From Pseudomonas fildesensis (GTDB lineage Bacteria; Pseudomonadota; Gammaproteobacteria; Pseudomonadales; Pseudomonadaceae), in NCBI RefSeq assembly GCF_001050345.1, contig NZ_LFMW01000006.1:1-64000 (forward strand): DNA of 64,000 nt, given 5' to 3'. The notes under the pieces are model-generated. The model made no database searches, was not told the origin of the DNA, and saw only the letters and a list, made by a program, of their open reading frames with translations. Below, one piece after another: positions 55,092 through 64,000 of the stretch (position 1 is the stretch's first letter; the number at the start of each line of letters is the position of its first letter). The position numbers and the translations under genes were made by a program.

Positions 55092-58000
55092 CTAACGGTT
55101 ATCAGGCATACCGTACAATTTAAGGTAGCCATCTCTTGTGTCAACCTGCGGTAGCGGGTTTTTGTGGATCGGTGAAGGCATGTTGCCGTTATTTCTCGCC
55201 GCATGTTTGTCCGTGATCTTCTGCTCGGTAGCTTTGACTTGAAGTCGTGTCTTGTTCTTTTCGACGATCACTGCCTTGTAACGCCCAGCTTGAGGTTTAT
55301 TCAGCACATTGACCTGCTGGTTGGCACGAGGTGATGTGCCATTTTTATTTAGCGGACGCCCGCTGATTCCCGGCTTCATCATTCGCCCTGTTTTCGTATC
55401 AACGATGACATAGGCGTGATTAGGATTTTTGCTTGCATGGCTGTTGCCGTGTACTTTTCCACTGCCTCCACACGTAAGTCCTAATGGGTCAATCCAACCA
55501 AAGGGGTTGTCGGCATAGAGGTAAGTATTGATGCCGCCCGCCAACCCAATCGGATCAGGTGTAGTGAACCTTCCCACATCCGGATCATAAAACCTGAACG
55601 TATTGAAATGCAGCCCCGTCTCCCGATCCAGATACTGTCCCTGAAACCGCAGGTTCTGCTCTTCGATGTAATACGGCTCGCGCACCTCTTCAAGCGTATT
55701 GCCCCACACCCGATAAGTCGCCTGCCACAGGGTGTGCCCATCAGCCTCGGTCAGCTGTTCAGGCAAACCGTTGAGGTCATTGTGGTAGTAGCGAATCTTT
55801 TGCAACGGCCCTGTGCCGTCGACTCGCGCCAACGGCTCATAGCCTTCACCTTCGTAAATATAAAGGCTCGTTTGGCTGTGTTTATGCTCCTGCAACAACT
55901 GCAAGCCGTCCCAGGTAAATCGGGTTTCCCCTAGCGGATATCCATCACTGCCGTGCTCGGTTTTTTCAATGCGCCGGCCCAGTGGGTCATAGGTCATCCT
56001 GACCACGCTGCCATTTTCATTACGCACTTCAATCAGCCGGCTTTCGGCGTCATAGGCAAAGCGCTGCACGCCGCGTTTGGCGCTGCGCTTTTCGATCATC
56101 CGGCCAAACGCGTCGTAGCGATAACGCTTGTCTTGATAAGTCAGCAGCTTGTTGTGCACCACCAGCCCGGCACCGGGTTGCGGGCCGTCCAGCAGGTTGG
56201 CGGCGGCGTCGTAGGCGAAGGTTTCGCGCTGGCCATGCAGGCTGTCCTGGCTGGCGATGATGCGGCCAGTGGCGTCGTAGTGCAGCAGTTGGCGGTGTTG
56301 TGCTGCGGGCTGTTGGTCGAGTTTGCCGATCAGGTTGTCGGCGGGGTCGTACTCGAACTGCTTTTGCGCGGCTGCCGGCATCAACGACGGCTGGCTGGCG
56401 TGGCGTCGTTGGCGTGAGCGCAGGCGGCCGCTGCGGTCGTATTCGCTGCGGGTACTGAGCTGGCCTTGGGTGCGCAGCACTTCGCGATGCAGGCGGTCGC
56501 GCTCGAAGTCGCTGATGACCTGGCCGTCGAGGTTGATCTGGTGCAGGTGGCCGCTGCCGTAGTACAGGCGATTGAGCCAGCGGCCGTCCGGCAGTTGGGT
56601 CTGGATCAGGTTGCCGAGTTCGTCGTAGTGGTGTTGCAGGTTGCCCGCTGAACTCTGTTCGGCAAGCAATTGGCCAAGGGCGTCGTAAGCAAAGCCCAGG
56701 GCTTGGGCATTGCCCTGCAAGTCGGTGAAGGTGACTGCCGTCAGTTGGTCCAGCGCATCGTAGCTGTAGTCGGTGCGGCCATCGTCGGTGACTTTCGCAA
56801 TCAGTCGGCCTACCGCATCGCGCTCAAGTTGATGAACGATGGGCGCCGGTGGCATCTCGGGAACCACCGCCAAGCCATTGCCATAAGGCGCTGCAACGGC
56901 CGTCACCGTCGTGATGTTGTCCAGCCGGTCGTAGTCGTAACGCTTGGCGCTGCCGTCGAGGTCTTGTTGCTCGGTCAACCGATCCCCGGCATCCCAGGCA
57001 AACCGATAACGTTCGCCGTTCTCGTTGATCAGCGCTTGCAGGCGTCCGTAGTTGTCGTAGCCGAATTGCACCTGACGACCGTGGGCATCGGTACGCTGAC
57101 GCACCTGGCCACGATGGTTGTGCTGGTAGAGCGTGGTGTGGCCGGCCGGGTCGGTGTAACCCACCAGTTGGCCGCTGACATCGCGTTGGTACTGCTCGGT
57201 ACGACCGTCCGGCAGTTGGCTGCTGAGCAGGCGCCCCTGAACGTCGTAGCTGAACTGAGTACGCTCGCCCAGCGCATCGGTGATGACTTGCAAATAACCG
57301 CGTTCGTCGTAGCTGAAACGCGTCGGGTAACCCGAGCAGTCAATATGCTCAACCAGTTGCCCGAACGGGTTCCAGCGCAGCTTTTTGCTTTTGCCGGTGG
57401 CGTCGATGATCTCCACGACCTGCCCATGGTCGTCATAGCGGTAACGGTTGACGTAGCCCAGCGGATCGGTTTCGGCAATACAGTTACCGCGCGGGTCGTA
57501 GCGATACTGCCAGCTGTTATCGGCGGCGTCGGTTTCCACCAGCGGCAATGCCCAGTGTTCTAGCCACAAGGTGGCGTCGCTGCGGCCAAGCGGGTCGGTT
57601 TCGCCGATCAGGTTGCCGGCTTCGTCGTAGCTGTATTCATAGCGACCACCCTGCGGGTCGGTGGCGCTGAGCAACTGACGTTCGTCGTTCCACTCGAACA
57701 GCCAGGTTTGCCCGAGGTTATCGCTGTATCGAATGATCTGGTGCTGTGTGTTCCAGTGCCGCTTGTTGACGCGCTGCAAACTGTCGGTGATACGAGTGAG
57801 ACCCGCGTTCAGGTCATAGTCGAACTGGTATGCGTCGCCCTCATCGGTCCAGTGCCGGACCACACGCCATTCCACGCCTTCAACCAACGCCCATTCGTAG
57901 AAGCAACGCAAACCGGTGGGCAACTGATGCTCCACCATGCGCCGACCACTGTCATAGCGGAAGCGCCGCTGCACCTGGCCGGTGGCATCGCGTACCTCTG

Positions 58001-59486
58001 CAAGGTTGCCAATAGCGTCGTAGCCGTAACTGACGAGTACTTCGCGGCGTTTATCGGGGTACAGGCGTTCGATCTGGGCCACGTGGTCGCGGTCGCGGGT
58101 CAGTTCGACCTGCACCAGATCGAAGGTGTCGCGCAGCCTTACCAGGCGCCCGGCCTCGTCATAGTCGATATGGATACGGTTGTCGTTGCGGTCACCGAGT
58201 TGAATCAGGCGTAGCAACGCTGTATTGGTCGCAGAAGGTTCGAACAAGCGGTACAGACCATCGTCGCTTTCAATCAGCAATTGCCCGTTGAGGTGCCTGC
58301 GCACGGCGAGCCCCTCACCGGCGCTGAACACCGCCCCGCCCAGAGGAATGGAGCCCATGTCGATAGGGCGCCCCTGCTCGTCGGTGTACACCAGCGTTTC
58401 GCCGCCTTCGGGATGAGGGTGGACTTCGACACACACCTCATAGGGCACGCTCCAGCCCGTGCCGAACAGACTGCCGGCGCGTTCGTCGCGACTGTTGTAG
58501 AAACGTTGCCAATCAATCGGCAGAATGCCAGGTAGTACGAAATCCAGCTCATCATCGCCGCCCAACACCTTGGCACCGGTGGCCGCATGCACCGGGTTCG
58601 ACGAGCCCATGGCCGCATTGGCCATCGCCCCCATCGCACTGCTCACGGCCATCGAGGTCGCGCCGCCGATCAACATGCACGGCAGCTTGCTGAAGAACTT
58701 GCCCTTGCCACCCTTGAGCATCAACAACGCCGTCACCGCCAGCCCCACACCCGGGGTCTTGCCGCTGCGAATCTCGCGCACCACCACCGAGCCGCCGCCG
58801 ATGGTCACGTTGGATGAAATCAACCCGGACGACACCACGGTCGCATCGCACGTACTGCGATCACCGCTGCGTACCGCCGGCTGGCCGTTGATCGTGACCT
58901 TGTCCGACCCCTCGGCAAGAAACTGCGGTGGCATAGGTGGATGCTTCATGCACACCACCAGGTCCAGTGGTTTTGGCACGGCGCCGGGAGCGGGGGTTGC
59001 AACTGTAGGGCGCCACATCTGTGAGAAGAAACTCTCGGCCATGTCCAGGTAGCTGGCTTCTGGCTCAGGCTCGGGCGCTTCCAACTCGGTACCGGCCGGC
59101 GCGACGTGGGAGCTGATCGCCCCGGCGGCACGGGCGGCGGGGATGTTGTTGGTGAGGGTGTCGGTGGAACCCGTGAGAATGTTCGCCTGCACCGTGGGCG
59201 GGAACAGCGCATTGCTGAAGCTATCGCATAAATTCGTCAGACCTTTGTCTGCCCCCGTCTTGCTCATGGCCAGGCCGACAATCGTGCCCACCACCGCGCC
59301 CAGCAGGAAGCAACCCAGCCCGCCAGTGGCGACGGTAATGCCGGTGGCCGCGACCACGGCCGCGGTCGCCAAGGCGGTGATCGCGATATTGGCCGCCACC
59401 TCCAGCACACCGCCAAGGATGTCGGCCATCATCGAGGTGTGGGACAGTGCATCGCCCATGCGGGCGGCCCAGAGTGCGTCAGACAT
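55092..59486 (-). CDS. PAAR-Rhs polymorphic toxin with URI/GIY-YIG-like tip (rhs1)
   Basis: This 1464-residue Rhs protein has two N-terminal membrane helices (about 25-75), a PAAR-like domain (about 170-245; KVTINGQPAVRSGDRSTCDA and VTIGGGSVVV), another hydrophobic stretch (about 245-292), and many YD repeats (about 300-1320). The core ends at DPIGLAGGINTYLYADNPFG and WIDPLGL. The 127-residue tip (55095-55475) has AYVIVDTKTGRMMKPGISGR, NKNGTSPRANQQVN and later ATEQKITDKHA, a pattern like Tox-URI2 (GIY-YIG-fold) nucleases. The architecture suits type VI secretion on a VgrG spike with an EagR-type chaperone, neither present in the window. Confidence 0.85.
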   Translation of the reverse strand: MSDALWAARMGDALSHTSMMADILGGVLEVAANIAITALATAAVVAATGITVATGGLGCFLLGAVVGTIVGLAMSKTGADKGLTNLCDSFSNALFPPTVQANILTGSTDTLTNNIPAARAAGAISSHVAPAGTELEAPEPEPEASYLDMAESFFSQMWRPTVATPAPGAVPKPLDLVVCMKHPPMPPQFLAEGSDKVTINGQPAVRSGDRSTCDATVVSSGLISSNVTIGGGSVVVREIRSGKTPGVGLAVTALLMLKGGKGKFFSKLPCMLIGGATSMAVSSAMGAMANAAMGSSNPVHAATGAKVLGGDDELDFVLPGILPIDWQRFYNSRDERAGSLFGTGWSVPYEVCVEVHPHPEGGETLVYTDEQGRPIDMGSIPLGGAVFSAGEGLAVRRHLNGQLLIESDDGLYRLFEPSATNTALLRLIQLGDRNDNRIHIDYDEAGRLVRLRDTFDLVQVELTRDRDHVAQIERLYPDKRREVLVSYGYDAIGNLAEVRDATGQVQRRFRYDSGRRMVEHQLPTGLRCFYEWALVEGVEWRVVRHWTDEGDAYQFDYDLNAGLTRITDSLQRVNKRHWNTQHQIIRYSDNLGQTWLFEWNDERQLLSATDPQGGRYEYSYDEAGNLIGETDPLGRSDATLWLEHWALPLVETDAADNSWQYRYDPRGNCIAETDPLGYVNRYRYDDHGQVVEIIDATGKSKKLRWNPFGQLVEHIDCSGYPTRFSYDERGYLQVITDALGERTQFSYDVQGRLLSSQLPDGRTEQYQRDVSGQLVGYTDPAGHTTLYQHNHRGQVRQRTDAHGRQVQFGYDNYGRLQALINENGERYRFAWDAGDRLTEQQDLDGSAKRYDYDRLDNITTVTAVAAPYGNGLAVVPEMPPAPIVHQLERDAVGRLIAKVTDDGRTDYSYDALDQLTAVTFTDLQGNAQALGFAYDALGQLLAEQSSAGNLQHHYDELGNLIQTQLPDGRWLNRLYYGSGHLHQINLDGQVISDFERDRLHREVLRTQGQLSTRSEYDRSGRLRSRQRRHASQPSLMPAAAQKQFEYDPADNLIGKLDQQPAAQHRQLLHYDATGRIIASQDSLHGQRETFAYDAAANLLDGPQPGAGLVVHNKLLTYQDKRYRYDAFGRMIEKRSAKRGVQRFAYDAESRLIEVRNENGSVVRMTYDPLGRRIEKTEHGSDGYPLGETRFTWDGLQLLQEHKHSQTSLYIYEGEGYEPLARVDGTGPLQKIRYYHNDLNGLPEQLTEADGHTLWQATYRVWGNTLEEVREPYYIEEQNLRFQGQYLDRETGLHFNTFRFYDPDVGRFTTPDPIGLAGGINTYLYADNPFGWIDPLGLTCGGSGKVHGNSHASKNPNHAYVIVDTKTGRMMKPGISGRPLNKNGTSPRANQQVNVLNKPQAGRYKAVIVEKNKTRLQVKATEQKITDKHAARNNGNMPSPIHKNPLPQVDTRDGYLKLYGMPDNR

Positions 59487-59553
59487 GCGCGGTGCCCAGG
59501 GACGTGTCGATTCTATTGAGACTTTCCATAGTCAGTCAGCTACCCCCGTCTGG

Positions 59554-59832
59554 TTACGGCATGCTCATCAAAGCTGTTCGCAGGCGCCTGATCAGCCGCG
59601 GATCCTCAAGGCAGTCGACAGGCCGTACGTTGTCGAGGGCAGGAACTTTGCGCTCGATCCACCACAGCCCTTCCTTGAGCCCACGCCTGCCACGCAGCAC
59701 AACGGCCAAGTCCAGGTCGCCACCCAATGCTTGCGCCAGGGTGTGTGCGTCTTCGTCGAGATAGTCTTCTTTGTACAGCTCTACCGTACTTTGCCAATCG
59801 GCATCGCCGGGGTATTCATCTTCAAGTGGCAT
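59554..59832 (-). CDS. Putative immunity protein for rhs2, Xre/MbcA/ParS-like
   Basis: This 92-residue acidic protein starts two bases after the rhs2 stop, as a cognate immunity gene should. The C-terminal part (ALGGDLDLAVVLRGRRGLKE, VPALDNVRPVDCLEDPRLI) resembles the toxin-binding end of MbcA/ParS/Xre (DUF2384) antitoxins, where a 'PALxxxxPxDxL' stretch is typical. No helix-turn-helix is present. That family neutralises RES toxins, and the rhs2 tip looks like a RES domain. The match is by eye only. Confidence 0.6.
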   Translation of the reverse strand: MPLEDEYPGDADWQSTVELYKEDYLDEDAHTLAQALGGDLDLAVVLRGRRGLKEGLWWIERKVPALDNVRPVDCLEDPRLIRRLRTALMSMP

Positions 59833-59834
59833 GA

Positions 59835-62800
59835 TCAGAACCCTGCAAATGATATTAAGTTGCTGCCGGTCGGGTTTCGCGCGGATGGGGCAAGAATCCC
59901 ATCATAGCCATTGGCTTTTGCCCAACTGCCGATCTGGTGAGTTTCGGTGTATTTGTTACCCGTAATGCTTTTGAGTGATACGCCTAATTGTTTGCGTACG
60001 TCGGCGCGCGTTAAGTCCAGCACGTTGTTTAACTGCACCTTTTTGCTGACCAGTACCCGCGAGGACAGGTCCACGCCCCAATGGCTAACTTCGCCCAATG
60101 CGGTCTTCCGCGAGTTGGCGCCATACACGCCACCCAGTCCCTTGGCCGTGTACCGGTGTCGGGACTCCACATTCCACTTATGTGCCTGCCAGGTCGTACC
60201 GATGCGCCCAGGCTCCTCGAATCGATACACTGTGCGATTGACCTTGCGGCCCTTGGGTGGGCTTGAGCATTTCATCAGGCCCAAGGGGTCGATCCAGCTC
60301 ACCGGGTTGGGCGCGTATTGGTAGAGGTTAAGGCCGCCCGCCAGACCGATTGGATCGGGCGTAGTGAAGCGCCCGATGTCTGGGTCATAAAAGCGCAGGG
60401 TGTTGTAGTGCAGTCCAGTCTCCCGGTCCAGGTACTGACCCTGGAACCGTAGGTTCTGCTCTTCGATGTAATAGGGTTCGCGCACTTCCTCGACGGTATT
60501 GCCCCAGACTTCGTAACGCGCGTTCCACACCATATGGCCGTCGCTTTCCGAGAGTTGCTCGGGCAGGCCGTTGAGGTCGTTGTGGTAGTAGCGCACCTTT
60601 TGCTGGTCACCCAGACCATCAATCCTGGCCAGGGGCTCATAACCTTCATCGGCATAGAGATAGAGGCTGGTCTGCGGGCCGTGGTGCTCCTGCAGCAGTT
60701 GCATCGCATCCCAGGTGAAACGGGTCTGGCTCTGCTGCGTACCCTGGCGGTCGAAGGTGGTCTTGGCGATGCGTCGACCGAGCGGGTCGTAAGTCATCTT
60801 GACCACAGAACCGTCGTCATTGTGTACCTGGGCCAGGCGTTGCTCAGCGTCATAGCTCAAGCGCTGGGTACCGCGCCGAGCGCTGCGTTTTTCAACTACC
60901 CGGCCGAAACCATCGTGACGGTAGCGCTTGTCGCGATAGGTCAGTAACTGGTTGTGGGCCACGCGCCCCGTGCCGTCCAATAAATTGGCGGCTGGATCAT
61001 AGGCGAAGGCTTCCCGCTGGCCCTGAAGGCTGTCCTGGCTGGCGAGAATACGTCCGGTAGCGTCGTAATGCAGGAGTTGGCGGTGCGTTGCGCCTGGTTG
61101 GCTGTCAACGCGCTCCACCAATTGATCGCTGGTGTCATAGCCGTATCGGGTTTGTCCCGCTGGTAGCAGTACCGATTGGCCCTGTTGCCGACGCTGGCGA
61201 ACACGAATCCGGCCGCAACGATCGTATTCGCTGCGGGTGCTGATACGTCCCTGGGTACGCACGACTTCGCGGTGCAGCCGATCACGCTCGAAATCACTGA
61301 TCACCTGGCCATCCAGGTTTATCTGATGCAGGTGGCCACTTCCGTAGCGCAATCGGTTGAGCCAGCGGCCATCGGGAAGCTGCGTCTGTATCAGGTGGCC
61401 CAACTCGTCGTAGTGGTGTTCCAGGCGGCCGCCGGTACTCTGTTCAAGAATCAGCTGGCCGAGGGCGTCGTACCCGAACTCCAGGCTTTGTTGCTCGCCG
61501 TCATGGCCGGTGAAGGAGATGGCTGTGACCTGATCCTGTTCGTCATAGCTATATTCGGTACGCCCATCGGCGGTGGTTTTCGTGATCAGTCGCCCGGCAG
61601 CGTCTCGCTCCAAGTCGTGAGTGATGGAGTCTTCGGCGCCAGGCGATGCAACCGTCTCCACGCGAGTGACATTATCCAGTGGATCGTAGTCATAGCGCTT
61701 GAGCGTGCCGTCCAGGCGCTGCTCCAGGGTCAGTCGATCGCCAGCATCCCAGTCGAAGCGATAGCGCTCGCCGTTCTCGTTGGTCAGGTCCAGCAGGCGA
61801 CCGTAGGCATCATGACTCAGCTCCACACGGCGGCCGTGGGCGTCCGTACGCTGGCGCAACAGGCCGCTTGGAGAGTGTTGGAAGTGCGTGGTATGACCGG
61901 CGGGGTCGCTGTAACTGACCAATTGCCCACTGGCGTCACGCTGATAGTGCTCACTGCGGCCATCTGGCAACTGTTTGCTGGTCAGTCGCCCCTGATCGTC
62001 ATAAGCGAAGCTCGTGCGCTCGCCGAGGGCGTCGGTACTGCTTAGCAGCAGCCCACGCTTGCAGTAACTCAAGCGGGTCGTCAGGCCGGAACAGTCGGTG
62101 TGCTCGCTGAGTTGACCCAAGGGCGTCCAGCGCAAGGTTTTGCTTGCACCACGGGCATCGATAATTTCCAGGACTTGTCCGTGAGCGTCGTGGCGATAAG
62201 TCGTCACGTGGCCCAGCGGATCAGTTTCGCCGATGCAATTGCCACGCGAGTCATACCGGTACTGCCAGGCGTTGCCGGTGGCGTCGGTCTCCACCAGCGG
62301 CAGCGCCCAATGTTCCAGCCACAGGGTTGATTCACTGCGCTCCAGCGGGTCGGTGGTCTCGCTCAGATTACCGGCTTCATCGTAGCTGAACTGGTATTGC
62401 CCACCGCTTGGGTCGGTCGCGCCCAGCAGTTGGCTTTCAGCATTCCATTGGAACGCCCAGGTACGTCCCAGCGCATCGATGGACTCGATGATCTGGTGCC
62501 GTGCATCCCAGCGACGGGTGCTGACGCGCTCCAACCCGTCGATGATACGGGTGATACCGCTGTCCAGCTCATAGTCGAATCGGTAGGCATCGCCGCTATC
62601 CGTCCAGTGCCGAACCACGCGCCATTCGCGTTCATCCACCCATGCCCACTGGTAGAAACAGCGCAGCCCGGTAGGTAATTGATGCTCGGTCATGCGCCGG
62701 CCGGCGTCATAGGCAAACCGGCGTTTCACCTGCCCGTCGGACTGGCGCACGGCCGCCAGGTCGCCGCAGCTGTCGTAGGCGTAATGCATCAGCACTTCGC

Positions 62801-64000
62801 GGTGCTGATCAGGGTACAGCCGCTCGATATGACTGACACGGCTTGGCCAGGTGGCGTCGTAATTCAGTTCGACCTTAACCAGATCGAAGGTGTCTCGCAG
62901 CTGCCGCAGCCGGCCGTTGTCGTCATAGTCCAGGTAAATACGGTTGTCATTGCGATCGCCCAGCTGGCTCAGGCGTAGCAGCGAAGTATCCTGCGGCGCT
63001 GGTTCGAACAGTCGATACAAGCCATCAGCACTTTCGATCAGCAGTTGGCCACTTAGGTGGCGTCGCACGCTCAGCCCCTCGCCAGCACTGAACACCGCGC
63101 CGCCCAAGGGAATGAACCCCATGTTTATGCGCCGCCCCTGCTCGTCGATGTATAGCAGTTGCTCACCACCCTCCGGGTGGGGGAGAAGCTGGACGCTGAC
63201 CTCATAGGACACGCTCCAGCCAGCCCCGAACAGACCATCGCGGCGTTCGTCCCGGCTGTTGTAGAACCGCTGCCAATCGATCGGCATGATGCCGGGCAGG
63301 GCAAAGTCCAGCTCTTCCGGGCCGCCCAGCACCTTGGCCCCGGTGCTGGCATGCACGGGGTTGGATGAGCCCATGGCCGCATTGGCCAAGGCGCCCATGG
63401 CTTGACTGACGACGAATGAGTTGACGCCCGCCAGCAGCATGCAGGGCAGATTACTCAGAAACTTGCCCTTGCCACCCTTGAGCATCATCAGTGCGGTCAC
63501 AGCCAGGCCCACTCCCGGTGTCTTGCCGCTGCGAATCTCGCGTATCACCACTGAACCACCGCCGATGGTCACGTTTGGCGAAATAAGTCCCGCTGACACA
63601 ACCGTCGCATCACACGTGCTGCGGTCGCCGCTGCGCACAGCCGGCTGGCCGTTGACCGTGACCTTTTCCGATCCTTCTGCAAGAAACTGCGGTGGCATCG
63701 GTGGATGTTTGGTGCAGGTCACCAGATCCAGGGGTTTGGGAACGGCACCTGGTGCGGGGGTGGCGACAGTGGGGCGCCACATCTGGGAGAAAAAACCTTT
63801 GGCCATATCCAGGTAGCCTGGTTCTTCGGCATCGTCAGACGCGGGGGCAGGCGCTTCGTTTTCGGTGCCCGCCGGGGCAACGTGGGACGGTACGGCACCG
63901 GCGGCTCGCGCCGCAGGTATTGAGTTGATCAGGGTGTTTGTCGACCCGCTGACTATCGTTGCCATGACTGCGGGAGGGAACAGCGCGTTGCCGATACCCT
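59835..64000 (-). CDS. PAAR-Rhs polymorphic toxin with RES-like tip (rhs2), 5' end beyond window
   Basis: The frame is open to the right edge (GIGNALFPPAVMATIV continues upstream), so the ATG at 63965 is not the real start; by comparison with rhs1 about 90 residues are missing. It has a PAAR-like domain, hydrophobic segment and YD-repeat core very close to rhs1, ending at DPIGLAGGLNLYQYAPNPVS and WIDPLGL. The 146-residue tip (59838-60275) shows an early Arg (TVYRFEEPGR), Tyr in GLGGVYGANS, Glu in TALGEVSHWG, then NNVLDL, IGSWAKANGYDGILAPSARN and a terminal NLISFAGF. This order fits RES-domain enzymes, which destroy NAD+ or ADP-ribosylate targets. Confidence 0.82.
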   Translation of the reverse strand, partial: GIGNALFPPAVMATIVSGSTNTLINSIPAARAAGAVPSHVAPAGTENEAPAPASDDAEEPGYLDMAKGFFSQMWRPTVATPAPGAVPKPLDLVTCTKHPPMPPQFLAEGSEKVTVNGQPAVRSGDRSTCDATVVSAGLISPNVTIGGGSVVIREIRSGKTPGVGLAVTALMMLKGGKGKFLSNLPCMLLAGVNSFVVSQAMGALANAAMGSSNPVHASTGAKVLGGPEELDFALPGIMPIDWQRFYNSRDERRDGLFGAGWSVSYEVSVQLLPHPEGGEQLLYIDEQGRRINMGFIPLGGAVFSAGEGLSVRRHLSGQLLIESADGLYRLFEPAPQDTSLLRLSQLGDRNDNRIYLDYDDNGRLRQLRDTFDLVKVELNYDATWPSRVSHIERLYPDQHREVLMHYAYDSCGDLAAVRQSDGQVKRRFAYDAGRRMTEHQLPTGLRCFYQWAWVDEREWRVVRHWTDSGDAYRFDYELDSGITRIIDGLERVSTRRWDARHQIIESIDALGRTWAFQWNAESQLLGATDPSGGQYQFSYDEAGNLSETTDPLERSESTLWLEHWALPLVETDATGNAWQYRYDSRGNCIGETDPLGHVTTYRHDAHGQVLEIIDARGASKTLRWTPLGQLSEHTDCSGLTTRLSYCKRGLLLSSTDALGERTSFAYDDQGRLTSKQLPDGRSEHYQRDASGQLVSYSDPAGHTTHFQHSPSGLLRQRTDAHGRRVELSHDAYGRLLDLTNENGERYRFDWDAGDRLTLEQRLDGTLKRYDYDPLDNVTRVETVASPGAEDSITHDLERDAAGRLITKTTADGRTEYSYDEQDQVTAISFTGHDGEQQSLEFGYDALGQLILEQSTGGRLEHHYDELGHLIQTQLPDGRWLNRLRYGSGHLHQINLDGQVISDFERDRLHREVVRTQGRISTRSEYDRCGRIRVRQRRQQGQSVLLPAGQTRYGYDTSDQLVERVDSQPGATHRQLLHYDATGRILASQDSLQGQREAFAYDPAANLLDGTGRVAHNQLLTYRDKRYRHDGFGRVVEKRSARRGTQRLSYDAEQRLAQVHNDDGSVVKMTYDPLGRRIAKTTFDRQGTQQSQTRFTWDAMQLLQEHHGPQTSLYLYADEGYEPLARIDGLGDQQKVRYYHNDLNGLPEQLSESDGHMVWNARYEVWGNTVEEVREPYYIEEQNLRFQGQYLDRETGLHYNTLRFYDPDIGRFTTPDPIGLAGGLNLYQYAPNPVSWIDPLGLMKCSSPPKGRKVNRTVYRFEEPGRIGTTWQAHKWNVESRHRYTAKGLGGVYGANSRKTALGEVSHWGVDLSSRVLVSKKVQLNNVLDLTRADVRKQLGVSLKSITGNKYTETHQIGSWAKANGYDGILAPSARNPTGSNLISFAGF

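Noticed and set aside
55476..59400. YD repeats as a CRISPR or tandem DNA repeat array
   Set aside because: The repeats are degenerate and protein-level, in one open frame, with no spacer structure.
63965..63967. ATG at 63965 as the start of rhs2
   Set aside because: The frame stays open to the window edge and matches the rhs1 sequence upstream of this point (NALFPP), so the real start is outside.

Overview
The window reads as chromosome of a fluorescent Pseudomonas (P. fluorescens group). The coding sequence is GC-rich, with GC-rich REP/REPIN hairpins of the type common in that group. Several gene blocks keep the order I recall from P. aeruginosa PAO1: regulator-pycR-pycA-pycB, aspA with a divergent LysR gene, purE-purK, pstS-pstC-pstA-pstB-phoU-response regulator-M23 peptidase-CBS protein-phoR-phoB, ubiC-ubiA, and rubredoxin-rubredoxin reductase-hupA. 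No rRNA, tRNA or CRISPR array was seen.

Layout. 1-5075: end of an RpiR/HexR-like regulator, a small PA3496-like gene, and pycR divergent from the two-subunit pyruvate carboxylase pycAB with a strong terminator. 5093-9782: an accessory stretch with an autotransporter-type passenger and barrel encoded as two proteins, a start-less autotransporter remnant, and a HipA kinase/HipB-like module preceded by four evenly phased operator-like repeats. 9792-19268: amino-acid ABC transporter parts divergent from a homocysteine S-methyltransferase; a paiB/GNAT/GNAT cluster divergent from a MocR-type regulator whose linker holds a 12-bp repeat of DnaA-box-like sequences; and an acetylpolyamine amidohydrolase with a polyamine-binding protein and an AraC regulator. 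19333-23922: a giant protein resembling dermonecrotic-toxin-like proteins. 24051-29476: asparaginase, Na+/alanine-type symporter and aspartase, with a divergent HypT-like LysR regulator.

29660-35583: purEK with a terminator in its leader, a GlsB/YeaQ membrane protein, a DUF3299 protein, a hexose-6-phosphate mutarotase, a hotdog thioesterase and an MFS transporter. 35835-49049: the phosphate regulon (Pho boxes, pst operon, phoU, phoR, phoB), interrupted by a RelE/HigB-like toxin with an HTH antitoxin. 49132-53202: a secreted-repeat protein, ubiCA, rubredoxin/reductase and hupA.

53291-64000: a polymorphic-toxin island on the minus strand. It holds a scrambled Rhs fragment, an orphan Imm11-like immunity gene, and two long PAAR-Rhs proteins with near-identical cores but different C-terminal tips, each followed by its own small immunity candidate. 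One tip resembles a RES NAD+-attacking domain, and its partner resembles the toxin-binding part of Xre/MbcA/ParS antitoxins. The other tip resembles a URI/GIY-YIG nuclease. The second rhs gene runs off the right edge. Functional names rest on remembered family features and motifs visible in the translations; no database search was run.
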